Position numbers and translations under genes: made by a program
Origin: an uncultured Ureaplasma sp.
GTDB taxonomy: Bacteria; Bacillota_I; Bacilli_A; Mycoplasmatales; Mycoplasmoidaceae
Direction of reading: 5' to 3'
Assembly: GCA_944322645.1 (NCBI GenBank)
Contig: CALUPI010000003.1
Coordinates: forward strand, 1-55,657
Length of the DNA: 55,657 nt
Shown here: piece by piece, positions 1 to 10,841 of the stretch
How the letters are laid out: every line of letters begins with the position of its first letter
Position numbering within the stretch: the first letter of the stretch is position 1
The notes under the pieces: model-generated
The model's input: only the letters and a program-made list of their open reading frames with translations
Told to the model about the DNA's origin: nothing
The model's database searches: none

Positions 1-237
1 GGTATTGTAGGTTGTTCATACCATAATCGTTGGATTGAGGATTTTTGAAAACGCATTAAATATGAATGATTTACAATATACCCTACGAATAAAGTAACAT
101 TATTTGAGTTACATTTAAAAATTAAAGAATATATCAATTTTTTTAACAATTATAGGTTATCAAAATTTAGTGGAAGTTGAAATATTCCATTAAAAATTGA
201 TAATGAATATAGAATAAATAGTGGGCAATTTATTTAA
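1..237 (+). pseudogene. IS3-type transposase, C-terminal fragment
   Basis: The frame is open from the first base of the window to a TAA at 235-237, with TGA read as Trp. The peptide matches the end of an IS3/IS150-type integrase domain: the segment IEDFWKRIKYEW has the last catalytic Glu of the DDE triad in the usual E-x-F-x-x-x-K-x-E setting, followed by an EYINFFNNYR stretch like the family's YNxxR element. The N-terminal part and the first two acidic residues lie outside the window, so whether the gene is whole cannot be judged. An IS30-type remnant begins right after it. Confidence 0.7.
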
Positions 238-261
238 AACGTTCTATTGTCAGAAGAAATT

Positions 262-1204
262 ATGTATTATCAACTAAATAAAGAAGAAAGATATTTAATT
301 GACAAAACATTTAATATTGAACAAAAATCAATGAGATATATTGCTTTTTAAACATATCTCCATCAACTATTTCTCGTGAAATCTATTGTAATACAAATTA
401 CTATGGTAAATACGATTATGAGTATGCTAATAAGAAAAGCAAAGAAAGTTCGTGACATAATCATAGTATGTATTTATTAAAATATTTAAAATTTACTGAT
501 ACATTTATCCATATTTATAATAAAAATGTTTGCGGAGTTAAACAAACCTACTACAAATTGAAACAAAAAAAGATAGTTGCAGTTAGTTGGCAACAAATTT
601 ATAACTGAATTAAATCATATAGATGAGTATTAACTAAAAAAGATATATTAAGAAAATATTATGTGAAAGGAAGAAAAAGAAAACTGGGAATTTATTCTAA
701 GTTCAAGGATAAGCGAGTTTTACCTATTTGAGTTAGACCTAAAATATTGATTTAAGAGAAGAATTTGGTCATTGAAAATTAGATTTAATTATCACAAAGA
801 AAGCAAGTGGCCTTGATAATTTGTTAACATTTTGTGAAAGAAAAACAAGAATGTTGATTATTTGTAGAATTTAAATCAAAAAATCCAATGAAAATTAATT
901 CATGCCTATATAAATTAATTAAAGCAAATAGTTTAAATGTAAAAACTATTACTACAGATAATGGTATTGAATTTGAAAAAATTGGAATATTATCCAATTG
1001 AATTGATTCTCAAGTTTATTATGTTAAACATATACTTCTTATCAAAAGGGAGAGAAATGAACATTTAATGGAATTATTAGAATGTTTTATAAAAAAGGGA
1101 TTTGATTTTTCAACACTCTCATATTCCAGTATTAATCATATGTGTTGAGAAATTTTTAATTGAAAAAGTAGTCAAGATTTATATGAATATGAAAATAAAA
1201 TATA
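262..1204 (+). pseudogene. IS30-type transposase, frameshifted remnant
   Basis: Pieces of one IS30-family transposase appear in order but in different frames. They include an N-terminal helix-turn-helix piece SPSTISREI with a DYEYANKK stretch (about 355-470), the first catalytic region EEFGHWKLDLI with TFCERKTRM (about 754-855), the second region TTDNGIEFE (about 950-980), and a C-terminal region containing NGIIRMFYKKG in another frame (about 1070-1100). At least four frame changes and internal TAA stops separate them, so no active transposase can be made. The family assignment rests on the HTH motif and the spacing of the DDE blocks; the exact ends are approximate. Confidence 0.75.
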
Positions 1205-1305
1205 AAAAAACAACTAATTAATAAATTGATAGCTTTATTTTGTCAAATGTGATATTAGACAAATATTTTAATATGATTAAAATTCTTATTATAATTTTTA
1301 TACCA

Positions 1306-1332
1306 CAATTAAAGTGTTGCACTTGTTAATTG
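1306..1332. repeat. inverted repeat at presumed IS30 right end
   Basis: CAATTAA-AGTG and CACT-TG-TTAATTG flank a TTG centre, giving an interrupted palindrome just downstream of the transposase remnant. The position suits an IS terminal repeat. A matching left copy was not found by eye. Confidence 0.4.
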
Positions 1333-1339
1333 AATAAAG

Positions 1340-1361
1340 AAAAATCCTTTTTAGGATTTTT
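1340..1361 (-). terminator. terminator after scpB
   Basis: Stem AAAAATCCT (1340-1348), loop TTTT, stem AGGATTTTT (1353-1361), symmetric enough to act on either strand. It sits at the stop codon of scpB, so it most likely ends the plsC-scpA-scpB transcript. Confidence 0.7.
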
Positions 1362-2308
1362 TATTCATATTCAGTATATTGAGAGTCTTTATCTTCATTT
1401 AAATTATTGTCATCATAGTTTTTGAATTCGCGATTAATGGGAGGAAGTTCATTCAAAGATTTAATTCCATATAAATCAAAGAATTTTTGAGTTACAGAAT
1501 ATAATCACGGTTTACCAATTGCATCAGATTTTCCATCAGATTCAATCAAACCAAATTCAATTAATTTATGTATTGTATTTGTGCAATCTTTACTTCTGAT
1601 TTTTTCAATTGTTGATTTTGTACATGGTTGATTATAAGCAATTATGGATAATGTTTCTATAACACCTTCTGACATTGGTTTTCTAGTTTTTTTGTTTACA
1701 ATCAAACCAATTTTTTCATTATGTTCAGATTTTGTAACAAACTTAAATTTATTTCCATATTGAGCTATTAATAACCCAGAATTTTTATTTTTTTTATAAT
1801 AATCAATCATTTCATCAATAATTGTATTAATAATTGCAATTGGAATGTTGACAATTTTTTTAATATCATTAATTGTAATACCTTCTGAACCAACAACAAA
1901 TAAGCTAGCTTCAATCAATGATCTAATTTCAGAAATATTATATGAACCATCTAAATAACTAAAATTATTAGTTAAATTTAATCTTTCCTTTTCAAATTTA
2001 TTTAATTTTTGTATTAATTCATTATCTTCGATATGTTTTGTTTCATCAATTTTTGAATCTTCAATCAATTTATTATATTTATCTGATATTTTTTCATTAG
2101 AGTTATATATAACTTCAAAACGACCAAATGTCATTTCTTCAATTTCTGCTTGTTTTGGAGTTGTACCAACCATTTCTTTTACTGAATTCAATAATTCATT
2201 ATCTACAGTTTGTATTTCGTCTAAATTAGCAGATAGTGTTTCTAAATCAGTTTTGTTTTCAGAATTTAACAATTGATCAATTTTTATATCTTTATAGTTA
2301 TTGCTCAT
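1361..2308 (-). CDS. scpB: Segregation and condensation protein B with N-terminal extension
   Basis: ScpB is the winged-helix partner of ScpA in the SMC condensin complex, which compacts and segregates the chromosome. The product is 315 aa with one TGA read as Trp near the C terminus. The ScpB domain begins around residue 125 (EIRSLIEASLFVVGSEGITI) and shows family motifs such as MSEGVIETLSIIAYNQP and the following GLIE block. ScpB is usually about 180-200 aa; here a roughly 120-residue acidic, low-complexity leader precedes it. The start is well placed: the ATG lies two bases after the scpA stop, with GGAGA about a dozen bases upstream. A short charged tail follows the domain. Confidence 0.88.
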
Positions 2309-2310
2309 AA

Positions 2311-3150
2311 TTAATAATCTCCTTCAATTTCTTTTTTAATGGATTCAATAAATTCAGTAGATAATGATCCACCTTCAAATTTTTTATTATTAATTTTGAT
2401 AAATATTTGATTATCCTTTTCAATAAATTCTACATTGTCTTGATGTATAAGTGATAACATTACAAAGAACAACATACAAAAATAGTCAATATTTTGTTTT
2501 TGTTTATCAACAGATTTAAAAAAGTCAAATAAAAAAACACCATTTTTATGTTTTGATAAATAAATAATTAAATCATAAATTACTTCTTCTAAGGAATATT
2601 CATTATTACTTAAATGAAGATCAACAGGTTTTTGAAGTTGTTGTTTAATATATTTCTTATCCAATATATTTTCAAAAGCCTCTTGTAACTTTACAATATC
2701 AATTCTTTTTGGTAATTTTTCATATGGAATTGAATTTGGTAAATATTCATCTCAATCTTCCGGTTCTTTATCAAAGTACAATTCTCTATTAATTTTAAAA
2801 TTTTCTAGTAATGGAATTGCATTTTTATACATTTGATGTTCTAATAACCTTTTAATAAATTGTTCTCGTTCTTCTTCAATAGATTTTTTAGTATTATTGG
2901 TATTATCATCAAAATTAGGTAATAAACTTCTAGTTTTTAATTCAATTAAGTAAGCTGACATTTTTGCATAGTCACTATAAATATCTAATGAAACCAAATT
3001 TTTATTTTCTTCAACATATTCTAAAAATTGAGTTGTAATTTCTAGAATGTTAATTTCTGTAATATTCTTTTTCTTTTTTTGAATTAGTTCAAGGAGAACA
3101 TCTAATGAACTTTTTTCATTTTCATAATCATAAAATGAATTATTTTGCAT
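2311..3150 (-). CDS. scpA: Segregation and condensation protein A
   Basis: This 279 aa kleisin subunit bridges the SMC heads together with ScpB. The N-terminal part has the ScpA pattern SLDVLLELIQKKKKNITEI, followed by the conserved YLIELKTRSLLP segment around residues 65-85. The C-terminal winged helix (residues about 165-260) contains a cluster of Phe and Leu. One TGA (2752-2754) encodes Trp. The 5 prime end overlaps plsC by 11 bases and the 3 prime end is two bases from scpB, so the three genes are translationally coupled. The scpA-scpB order is the standard one. Confidence 0.88.
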
Positions 3151-3919
3151 TTTCTTTATTTACCTTTTCTTTTATATTGTTGTATTCATCAAACATTGTT
3201 TTTTGTAATTTTTTAGAAAAATTTACTTTATCAACATTAATAAAATTTTGTGCTTGATATGGATTTAAAAAACTTACATATACAGTTCTATTTTTTGGTG
3301 ATTTAACATTTTTATCAAGTAAACCTGATGAATTAAAAATTACAACTGGTTGTATTGAAACATATGTTTGATAAGCGGCTTCTAATGCTCCAGGTTTAAA
3401 TTCACCAAATTTATTGTTATTAAAAATTCTTGTACCTTCTGGAAAAATACATACTGAGCGTTTTTCTTTAATAAGCATGTCTACTTCTTCATTAATAGTT
3501 TTGACAACTTGACGAAGATTATTTCTATCAATGTATATTACATCTAAAAGAGATGCAATATTACCTAATTTTGTTCCTTCTAATTCTTTTTTTGCAACAA
3601 ATGTTAAATATGGAATATTTTGGTCTAGAGAAATTTTTAATAGAACTAATGGATCTACATTAGATTTATGATTTGCAACAAAAAGCATTGTTTTATTATC
3701 AATTTTGTCTTTTCCAATTATTTCTATTTTTATATTTTTTCAATATAAAAAATATTTTAGAAATTTTTTAATTTTTTCATAACGTTCTTCAATGGTTGCA
3801 CAAGATGGATCATTAATATATCTTTTTCCAGATGTATTGCAACTTATAAAATGTATATAACAAATTATTGCAACAAAGGGTCATGCAATGATTCATCCAA
3901 TTTTTTTTAGAATATTCAT
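3140..3919 (-). CDS. plsC: 1-acyl-sn-glycerol-3-phosphate acyltransferase
   Basis: PlsC acylates lysophosphatidate to phosphatidate in membrane phospholipid synthesis. The 259 aa product begins with a hydrophobic anchor (residues 1-25), then shows the catalytic HX4D box NHKSNVD near residue 85 and the substrate-binding FPEGTR near residue 140. The start at 3919 is chosen because the reading frame continues upstream of the HX4D box through several TGA-Trp codons to an ATG preceded by AAAGGTG. It is the first gene of the plsC-scpA-scpB unit. The other committed acyltransferase, plsY, lies at 22057. Confidence 0.9.
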
Positions 3920-3971
3920 ATAAATACACCTTTTTTAAATATATTTATATTTTATTAAAAAATAGTGAAAT

Positions 3972-4145
3972 TTATATAATTTCTTCTAATTTAAATACGG
4001 TTATACAATTATTTTTTTTACAAAAAATTACTATACTTCCAATTTCAAAAATTTTATTATATTCAATTGTTAATAATTCATTATCTATAATTAGTTCTAA
4101 ATTATTTTTTGAACTATTTGTTACCATTCCAATTTTTACTATCAT
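3972..4145 (-). CDS. small protein, possibly NfeD-type OB fold
   Basis: A 57 aa open frame (MIVKIGMVTN to KLEEII) that ends in TAA just before plsC on the same strand. It has no signal peptide or membrane segment. The pattern of short beta strands with a FEIGSIVIF step resembles the soluble C-terminal domain of NfeD-like proteins, where a Gly-x-x-Val strand is typical. This is a weak, by-eye resemblance; it may simply be an unassigned small protein. A TATAAT-like -10 on the minus strand lies about 15-20 bases upstream. Confidence 0.5.
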   Translation of the reverse strand: MIVKIGMVTNSSKNNLELIIDNELLTIEYNKIFEIGSIVIFCKKNNCITVFKLEEII

Positions 4146-4216
4146 AATATTTAAAAATATATTATTATAAAATTGATATTGTATATTCCATTTTTTTTAT
4201 TTAAGGATTATTAATT

Positions 4217-5107
4217 ATGATTGAAAAAAAACTATTAATTGGTTCACATGTAAGTTTAAGTGCTCCTGATTATTTTTTAGGTAGTGTAAATGAGGCTTTG
4301 TCATATGGTGCAAATACTTTTATGATATATACAGGTGCTCCACAAAACACAATTAGAAAACCTATTGATATATTTAAAATCAATGATGCTATTATACAAA
4401 TGAATAACAACAATATAGATATTAATAATGTTGTCATTCATGCACCATATATTATCAATTTATGTTCAGATAAAGAACAAACTAGATTATTAGCAATAGA
4501 TTTTTTAATTCAAGAAATTAAGAGATGTGAAAAGTTAGGAGTAAAATTATTAGTTTTACACCCGGGGTGTGCATTGTCAAATCCTATTGATTATGCTTTA
4601 AAGCTAGTATATGATTCATTAAATTATATTTTTAACACACACCCTACAAATATTGTGATTTGTATTGAAACAATGGCAGGAAAAGGGAGTGAAATAGGAA
4701 AAAACTTAGAAGAAATAAAAACTATTATCGATAATGTTCATTCAAAGAAAAATATTGGAATCTGTTTAGATACTTGCCATCTAAGTGATGGAGGATATAA
4801 TCTATCTAATTTTGATGCTTTTCTAGACAATGTTGATAATCTTATTGGGATGGAATATATAAAAGTTATTCATGTTAATGATTCAAAAAATCCTATTAAT
4901 TCACATAAGGATCGTCATGAAAATATTGGTCATGGATATATTGGCTTTGATACATTAAACAAAATTGTTCATAACAAAAGAGTTTCTAATATTCCTAAAA
5001 TTTTAGAAACTCCATATATTGTTTTGACAAATAAAAAATCAATCCCTCCGTATAAAGAAGAAATTGAAATGTTTATTAATCAACAATGATTTGATATAAA
5101 GAAATAA
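4217..5107 (+). CDS. nfo: Endonuclease IV
   Basis: This 296 aa AP endonuclease cuts 5 prime to abasic sites in base excision repair. It is a TIM-barrel enzyme binding three zinc ions. Visible family blocks are IGSHVSLS at the N terminus, VIHAPYIINL near residue 75, LVLHPG near 115, ETMAGKGSEIG near 152, CLDTCHLSDGGY near 185 and HVNDSKNPINSHKDRHENIGHG near 220-240, which supply the metal-binding His, Glu and Asp residues. A single TGA near the end encodes Trp, so the true stop is the TAA at 5105-5107. AAGGA lies ten bases before the ATG. It converges on the helicase gene, with one base between the two stop codons. Confidence 0.93.
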
Positions 5108-5108
5108 T

Positions 5109-8100
5109 TTATATCTCATTGATGATATTTTGTAATTCATTTATAATTAATTCATTTTTAAGCTTTCATTCTATTAATGTAATCCGAAAAATTGGATAAC
5201 CTCTATCTTCAAGGAGTTTTTGTGAGTCAAGGTTTTCTACCATTCTTTTTAGTGAGTTAGTATATGAAATAGAATCACATAAAATTCCTAAAACCACATC
5301 ATCAGTTTTTTTGTTAATAATACATATATCTAATTTGTAGGTACCAATGTTTAGTTTAGTGACAATTTTAAATTTGTCATGATTTATTAATGAAAATAAT
5401 AATTGTGAAATTTCGATTTCAAAATCATTTTGTAAATATTTATAATCACTATTTTTTTGATTTTTTATAAAATCTATAATAGTTTGTTCAGAATTAACTT
5501 TATCACATCATTCAATAAATTTAATAAAAACATTTAAATCTGTATTAGAAGTTGAAATTGTATCATTAGCAAAAAAGCTTTTGACAATTATCATTTCATT
5601 TTTTGCTCTTGTGATAGCAACATTTAACCTATTAATACCACCCTCTTCGCTAAAAGGTCTAAAATCTGTTATCAAATTTCCATTTTTGTTTTTAGCAAAC
5701 GTAGTAGATATTATGACATCATCTGCTTCAAGTCCTTGAATATTTTCAATAGATCCAAATATTAAATTTTTATTTCTATATGCATCAACTGCATTGGAAT
5801 TTATTGAAGATAGTTTTTGATTAAATTGATTTTCAATTTGTTCCATTTGTTTATTGGTAAATGCGATTATTAATAAAGATGATGTTGAACTGTGAGATTG
5901 TTTATATTTATTATTTATTAATTCAATAACCTTATCAACTTCTGCATTATTTACATCATTTTCTAAAATACCATCAACATTGAATGTAGAAACGCTTTTA
6001 TTAAAAAATGAATTTTTAGTGACAACTTTCATTTCATTATTATAAATATATTTGTTTGCAAAGCTAATAAGTTCATAACTTGATGAACGATAATGATTTC
6101 TTAGTTGGTAATTTGGTCATGAAAGGGTGCTTGCTTTTTCAAAAAGAGAAATAATATTTGAATCAGCATCTAATTCACTAGATATGTAAGAATCATCAAA
6201 TGATTTTGTTGCAAAATTACCTATTGGAGATAATTGTTTATCATCACCACATACAATACTTTTTTTAACCCTATAAACTAAAGGATATGAATTTTCATAA
6301 AACATTTGTGATGCTTCATCAAAAACACCATAATCAAATATTCCTTGTTCACATGGAGTTACTTGAGATGTTTGAACTGGATTTAAAATTCAAATTGGAA
6401 ACATTTTTCTTAATAAATGATAATATTTTTTTATAGTTACATTTATAGGTTGAGGAATTCTAAGTGCAGCTATTCTAAACAATTCCCTTAAATCATTTTT
6501 AGTCTTTTCATCATTTGAAGATTCTATATTATTAATTCATTTTTTTAATGAGTAAATGTAATTATTACAAATAATTTCATCAATTGATTTAACTGTTCTT
6601 TTTTGTGTGTTAATGTAGTTATTGTAAATTGTATTTAGTAATGGTTTTTTATGATACTTATTTAATATGGGATCAATATGTATCATAAAAGAATCATATT
6701 CATCTTGTAATTGTCTTAAATCTGAATATGAAATTTTATTAAATTCTATAATTTCATTTTTTTCAATTGTTGAAATTTTTAAATTAATTAATGAATTAAC
6801 TATAGTAACTAGCTCATCTAATTTTTCATTAGAAAAATTATTTGAAAGTTTATTAATATTGAATTTAATGCCATGTTTTTTTATTTTGTGATTCTCAAAA
6901 TAGTATTTGTAAATATATTTTGAATTACGTGATGAGTCAGCACATTTTTTTAAATTAATTAGTTCATTTTGCATAATAGGAAATTGAAAAAATTCCTTAT
7001 TCTTTTCAATATTTTTAAATAAATTTTGATATTGTTGGTAAATTATAGATAAATCATATTCTTTATTACAAGTTGATAATTTTTTAAATAATTTTAAAAC
7101 AATATTTGGAAATTCACGTTTTTCCTCACTAATATAATTAATTTCATCAATATGTTTATCATTAATTAGTAAGTCACTAATCTTATTTAAATCAATATAG
7201 ATATCTTTTACTTTTTTATATGAACTATATGAACTTGGAATTTCTTCATATTTAACATTATCGTTTAGTAAATTATGAAGGTTTTTAATTTTGTTATAAA
7301 AGTATTTTTCATCATGTGTATTATAAGCAAATAGACAAATATTGCCAATCATTTGTAATCTTTCTTCTAATACATCTAATGCTGCTTTTTTCTCTGACAC
7401 CATTAAAACACTTTTGTTATTATTAATTATGTTTGCAATAATGGTAGCAATAACCTCGGATTTACCAGTTCCAGGTGGACCCATAATTAAGGAACTTTCA
7501 TTTAATGCCGATTTTACAGCATATTTTTGGTAAATATTAAGTGGTCTATTAAACATTATTAAATTATCATTTTCAATAATTTCATTTTCATATTGACTAG
7601 CATGAGAAATGACACTTATTTCATCAAATGGGTCAACATGTGAACTAAGTATTTTTTCATAATCTGCTAAAACAATTCCACCATAAGGATCAAAAAGACC
7701 ATATACTATAGAATTATCTATAACAAATTTATCATTTGGTATTTTATTTACTCCAAATTCATCAATTTCATTTATTTTTAGAAAATTAAAATTAGTCTCA
7801 TTAGTGATTGACTTTAAGTAATCAATAATTTTATTTGCATCGCAAATATTTTCATGATCATTTATTAAAATATCAATATCATAATTTTGTTTTAAAAATA
7901 ATTTTAGTTTTTGATTGATGTTTATATCTTTTTCTTTTTTAATAATATATAATTCACCATTAATATTAGAGATAGAAACTTTATACAATAAAAGTGGTGC
8001 TCTTATGATATCACCATCTATAGTTTTTCCAGTTAGAAAAAATGCTCCAACATATAAATATCAAACAGATTCATCATTAAAGCGACGATCTGCTTCTCTT

Positions 8101-8483
8101 TTAATTTTTAAAAATCTTTTATTTCCTAAGATTAAATCATCATGAATACGTTGAAAAACTTGTTTTTTGTTTTTTGTAAAATCACTATTTAATTTTTGTA
8201 TTTCTAAATTTGATAGATAAATATCAGCTGATTCACAAATTTTTATAAATTCATTTGAATTTTTAGATTCATTAATTTTTTTAGCAATTTCATTAGGATT
8301 GTATTTTAAATCTATAAGTAATTTATTGCATGATTCATTAGTTAGAAAATCAATGATTTGATTATCAAAACACCATTTTTTTAAATCAATGCAATTTTCA
8401 CTAAGTTTAGTATTTATACATGGATCATTTTTTAATAATGATGAAGAAATAAGTTTTTCTTTAATGCTTTGACTATTAGACAT
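5109..8483 (-). CDS. Large SF1 DNA/RNA helicase with C-terminal REase_MTES-like domain
   Basis: The frame gives 1124 aa, continuous once TGA is read as Trp. An N-terminal region of about 320 residues is not recognised. The helicase core follows: Walker A GPPGTGKSE (about residue 333), Walker B FDEAS (about 720), motif III GDDKQLSP, motif IV LRNHYRS (about 790) and motif VI INRLNVAITRAK (about 950). This is the Upf1/DNA2-like branch of superfamily 1. The last ~110 residues resemble the REase_MTES nuclease domain: a TYKLDICII strand, a VLGILCDS strand and a LEDRGYPIFRI helix-strand. The canonical E-x-K is not obvious, so nuclease activity is uncertain. The gene stands in front of pepA on the minus strand. 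Related proteins occur in accessory and defence-like settings. Confidence 0.82.
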
Positions 8484-8509
8484 ATAATTTACCTAAAATT
8501 TAGAAATAT

Positions 8510-9862
8510 TTATTTTTTAGATTCAGCGATATTATAGAAAGTATTTAGCATTACTCCTGTTCCTGAATTTGATGCATCACCAGTTCCGGCTATATCAAAA
8601 TGCGAAAATTTTACACCATTTTCAATAAATTCTTTTAAAAACATAGCAGCACGACTAGATCCTCCTCTTGGATCGCTTACTGAATTTGCAATATCTGCAT
8701 ACTTAGAATTTAATAAATCTCTAAAATCATGATGAAAAGGCAATCTTCAAACTAATTCTCCAGATTTATTAGCTTGTTTTCAAATGTTTTTTCAAATTTC
8801 TTCATCAGTACTTCAAACTCCAGTATATGTTTCTCCTAATGCATATATCATTGCACCAGTTAATGTTGCAATATTATAAATTTCTGTTACTTTTAAATCT
8901 TTACATGCATATGAAATTGCATCTGCTAATATTAATCTTCCTTCAGCATCAGTGTTATCTATTTCAACACTTTTGCCTGAATATGAAACAACAACATCAT
9001 CTGGTCTTAACCCTTTTGAACCTACTAAATTTGTAACAAGTGGCATTATAGCTACAGCATTAACTGGTATTTGATTTTCTATTATTGCTAATAGAGTAGA
9101 AGCGACAATAGCAGCACCAGACATATCATATTTCATTCAACGCATATGATTTCCAGTTTTAATATTTAATCCACCTGAATCAAAACACACACCTTTTCCT
9201 ATATATCCAATTTTTTCGTTGGAATTTTTATTCCCAAAATATTCAATAACCATTAATTTTGGTTCATCTACTTCATTAGTTGCAGCTTGACCTACAGATA
9301 AAATTAAATTCATTTTCTTTTGGACTAAATCATTTTTATTAAAAATTTTAATATTAACATTTTTATTATTAAATTTTTCAGAAATTAACCTTACAAAATC
9401 ACTTGGATTCATCATATTTGATGGTGTATCTTGTAGTTTTCTTGCAAATGTTCTTGCAATTGCTACCTTTTCTATTTTTGATACTAAAACTTCTATGTCT
9501 TTTCCTATATTTATTAATTTATGATTAAGTTCCTTTTCTAAATTATTTTTATTTAAAGTTCATGCATAAAAATTATTTGAATACTCAATTGAATTAATTA
9601 ATGAAAACAATAATTTTTCAACATTATTTTTATTAATTAGATTTATAAAAGAATCTAAGCATATTTCAAATGAATTTGTTTGATTTGACAAAAATTTCTT
9701 GATATGTCTAAAAAGTTCATCACCATCAAAATCATTATCAATAATAATAAAATATTCATTTAAATTTATATTGAAAATATCATAGATTTTTTTGCTTTTA
9801 TTAAATTCATTATAGTTATGATCTTTATTAATAGCTTTTAAAATGTATTTTTCTTTATTCAT
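8510..9862 (-). CDS. pepA: Cytosol (leucyl) aminopeptidase, M17 family
   Basis: PepA removes N-terminal residues from peptides using two metal ions, recycling imported peptides. The product is 450 aa. The C-terminal catalytic half shows GKGVCFDSGGLNIK, the signature NTDAEGRLILADA and the downstream TGAMIYALG block; the first ~150 residues form the variable N-terminal domain. Several TGA codons encode Trp. The ATG at 9862 is supported by AGGAG nine bases upstream; longer in-frame starts lack a ribosome site. The promoter is divergent from dut, with TATAAT on the minus strand at 9896-9891. Confidence 0.92.
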
Positions 9863-9881
9863 ATTAATATCTCCTAATTGA

Positions 9882-9896
9882 TATAATTTAATTATA
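9882..9896. promoter_or_regulatory. divergent -10 elements, pepA and dut
   Basis: A TATAAT on the plus strand at 9882-9887 (towards dut) and a TATAAT on the minus strand at 9896-9891 (towards pepA) sit back to back in the 60-base gap. Both fit the Mollicute -10 consensus. No convincing -35 boxes are visible, which is usual in these genomes. Confidence 0.45.
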
Positions 9897-9922
9897 CAAT
9901 TAAAAAAAGTAGGAAAAAATTT

Positions 9923-10441
9923 ATGAAATATAATTTGACAAAAATGTTTGAAATTCAAGTTGATTTAAATAAAAAGATAAAAACCACACAAAATTTAACC
10001 TCTGATGATACTAGAATTAAATCACATTTGTGTATTCTTGTAGAACTTATGGAATTATGTAATGAAACTAGATGTTTCAATTATTGGTCAAAAAAAACTA
10101 GAGGTAGTGATGATGCTGTTTTAGAAGAGTTTGCAGATGTACTTTGTTTTTTGTTAACTGATATTATAGATGAACCAATTAATGAAATTGAATTAGATGA
10201 TTCAATTAAGGCTGAGGATAATTTAAAACTAACAAGAAGATTTTTAGAATTATCATTTTTGTATACTAAGTTAAATATATATGACTATATGACATATTAT
10301 GAATTTTTAAGAAAATTTTTAGAATTAGGATTTGCATTAGGATATAATTGATCACAAATCTATAATTCGTATATTAAGAAAGTTGAAAAAAATCATAAAA
10401 TTCAAGAATCTTTTAAAAATAAAGTTAAAATATATAGATAA
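9923..10441 (+). CDS. dut: Dimeric dUTP diphosphatase
   Basis: The 172 aa product resembles all-alpha dimeric dUTPases (MazG/Dut_2 superfamily), which hydrolyse dUTP to dUMP and pyrophosphate and keep uracil out of DNA. Metal-binding acidic motifs are visible: ELMELCNETR with FNYW near residues 43-57, and LEEFADVLCF near residues 71-80. A second helix pair carries the YYEFLRKFLELGFALGYNW segment. One TGA is Trp. AGGA precedes the ATG. The companion gene at 10455 starts 13 bases after the stop, implying one transcript. Confidence 0.85.
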
Positions 10442-10454
10442 AGGAGAATTAATA

Positions 10455-10814
10455 ATGGGTCGTAAATTTATTATTGAACTTGATGATAAATCTTTTGAGG
10501 AATTGAAACAAGGTTTTATTGAAGCAAAAAAAATTACTCCTGGTGCAGATGAAATTACATTTGAACAATTCCTATCTGATTTATTAAAATCATATGCAGA
10601 TGTAAAACAACAAATGGGTGCTATGGGTGATAATTTTAAAAACTTATTTTCAAATTTTGATGGTTCTTCATTAGAACAGATGTTATCAAAATTGTCTAAT
10701 ATTACTAATCCTAGTAATAATAATGAACCTTCTAAAAAAGAAGAAGACAAATCATCAAAATCTGATGAAAATTCTAATCCAGATGAAGATTTATTAAATA
10801 AATTTAAATCATAA
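10455..10814 (+). CDS. hypothetical cytosolic protein
   Basis: A 119 aa frame beginning MGRKFIIELDD, with AAGGAG nine bases before the ATG. Residues 1-70 look folded, with a helix-rich ELKQGFIEAKK and FEQFLSDLLKSYADV pattern. Residues 80-119 are a Ser/Asn/Lys/Asp-rich, probably disordered tail. There is no membrane segment or signal peptide. I do not recognise a family. It is co-transcribed with dut. A longer upstream in-frame start overlaps dut and lacks a ribosome site, so it was not used. Confidence 0.75.
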   Translation: MGRKFIIELDDKSFEELKQGFIEAKKITPGADEITFEQFLSDLLKSYADVKQQMGAMGDNFKNLFSNFDGSSLEQMLSKLSNITNPSNNNEPSKKEEDKSSKSDENSNPDEDLLNKFKS

Positions 10815-10829
10815 TTTATTTTTTTATGT

Positions 10830-10835
10830 TATAAT
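10830..10835 (+). promoter_or_regulatory. extended -10 promoter of candidate small RNA
   Basis: TGTTATAAT places an extended -10 (TG-N-TATAAT) right after the 10455 gene. Transcription would begin near 10842, seven bases after the hexamer. It sits too far from tpx to be a simple tpx promoter without reading through the downstream hairpin terminator. Confidence 0.6.
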
Positions 10836-10841
10836 AAAAAT

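Larger units (their letters stand above)
238..1332 (+). mobile_element. decayed IS30-like insertion sequence
   Basis: This span holds the broken IS30-type transposase and ends at a dyad-symmetric AT-rich sequence (1306-1332) containing AAGTGTTGCACTT, which is a plausible terminal repeat. The left end cannot be fixed. It abuts the stop codon of the IS3-type fragment, suggesting one element landed in or beside another. Boundaries are inferred. Confidence 0.45.

Noticed and set aside
6667-8145. Plus-strand frames within the helicase gene
   Set aside because: They are antisense to conserved helicase motifs and have no ribosome-binding sites.
10383-10454. Longer N terminus for the 10455 gene
   Set aside because: The upstream start overlaps dut and has no ribosome site, whereas the ATG at 10455 follows AAGGAG at a proper distance.
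10352-10750. A 132-residue minus-strand frame opposite the 10455 gene
   Set aside because: It is antisense to a gene with a good ribosome site, and its Ser/Ile/Leu composition is that expected of a shadow of a Lys/Asp/Asn-rich coding strand.
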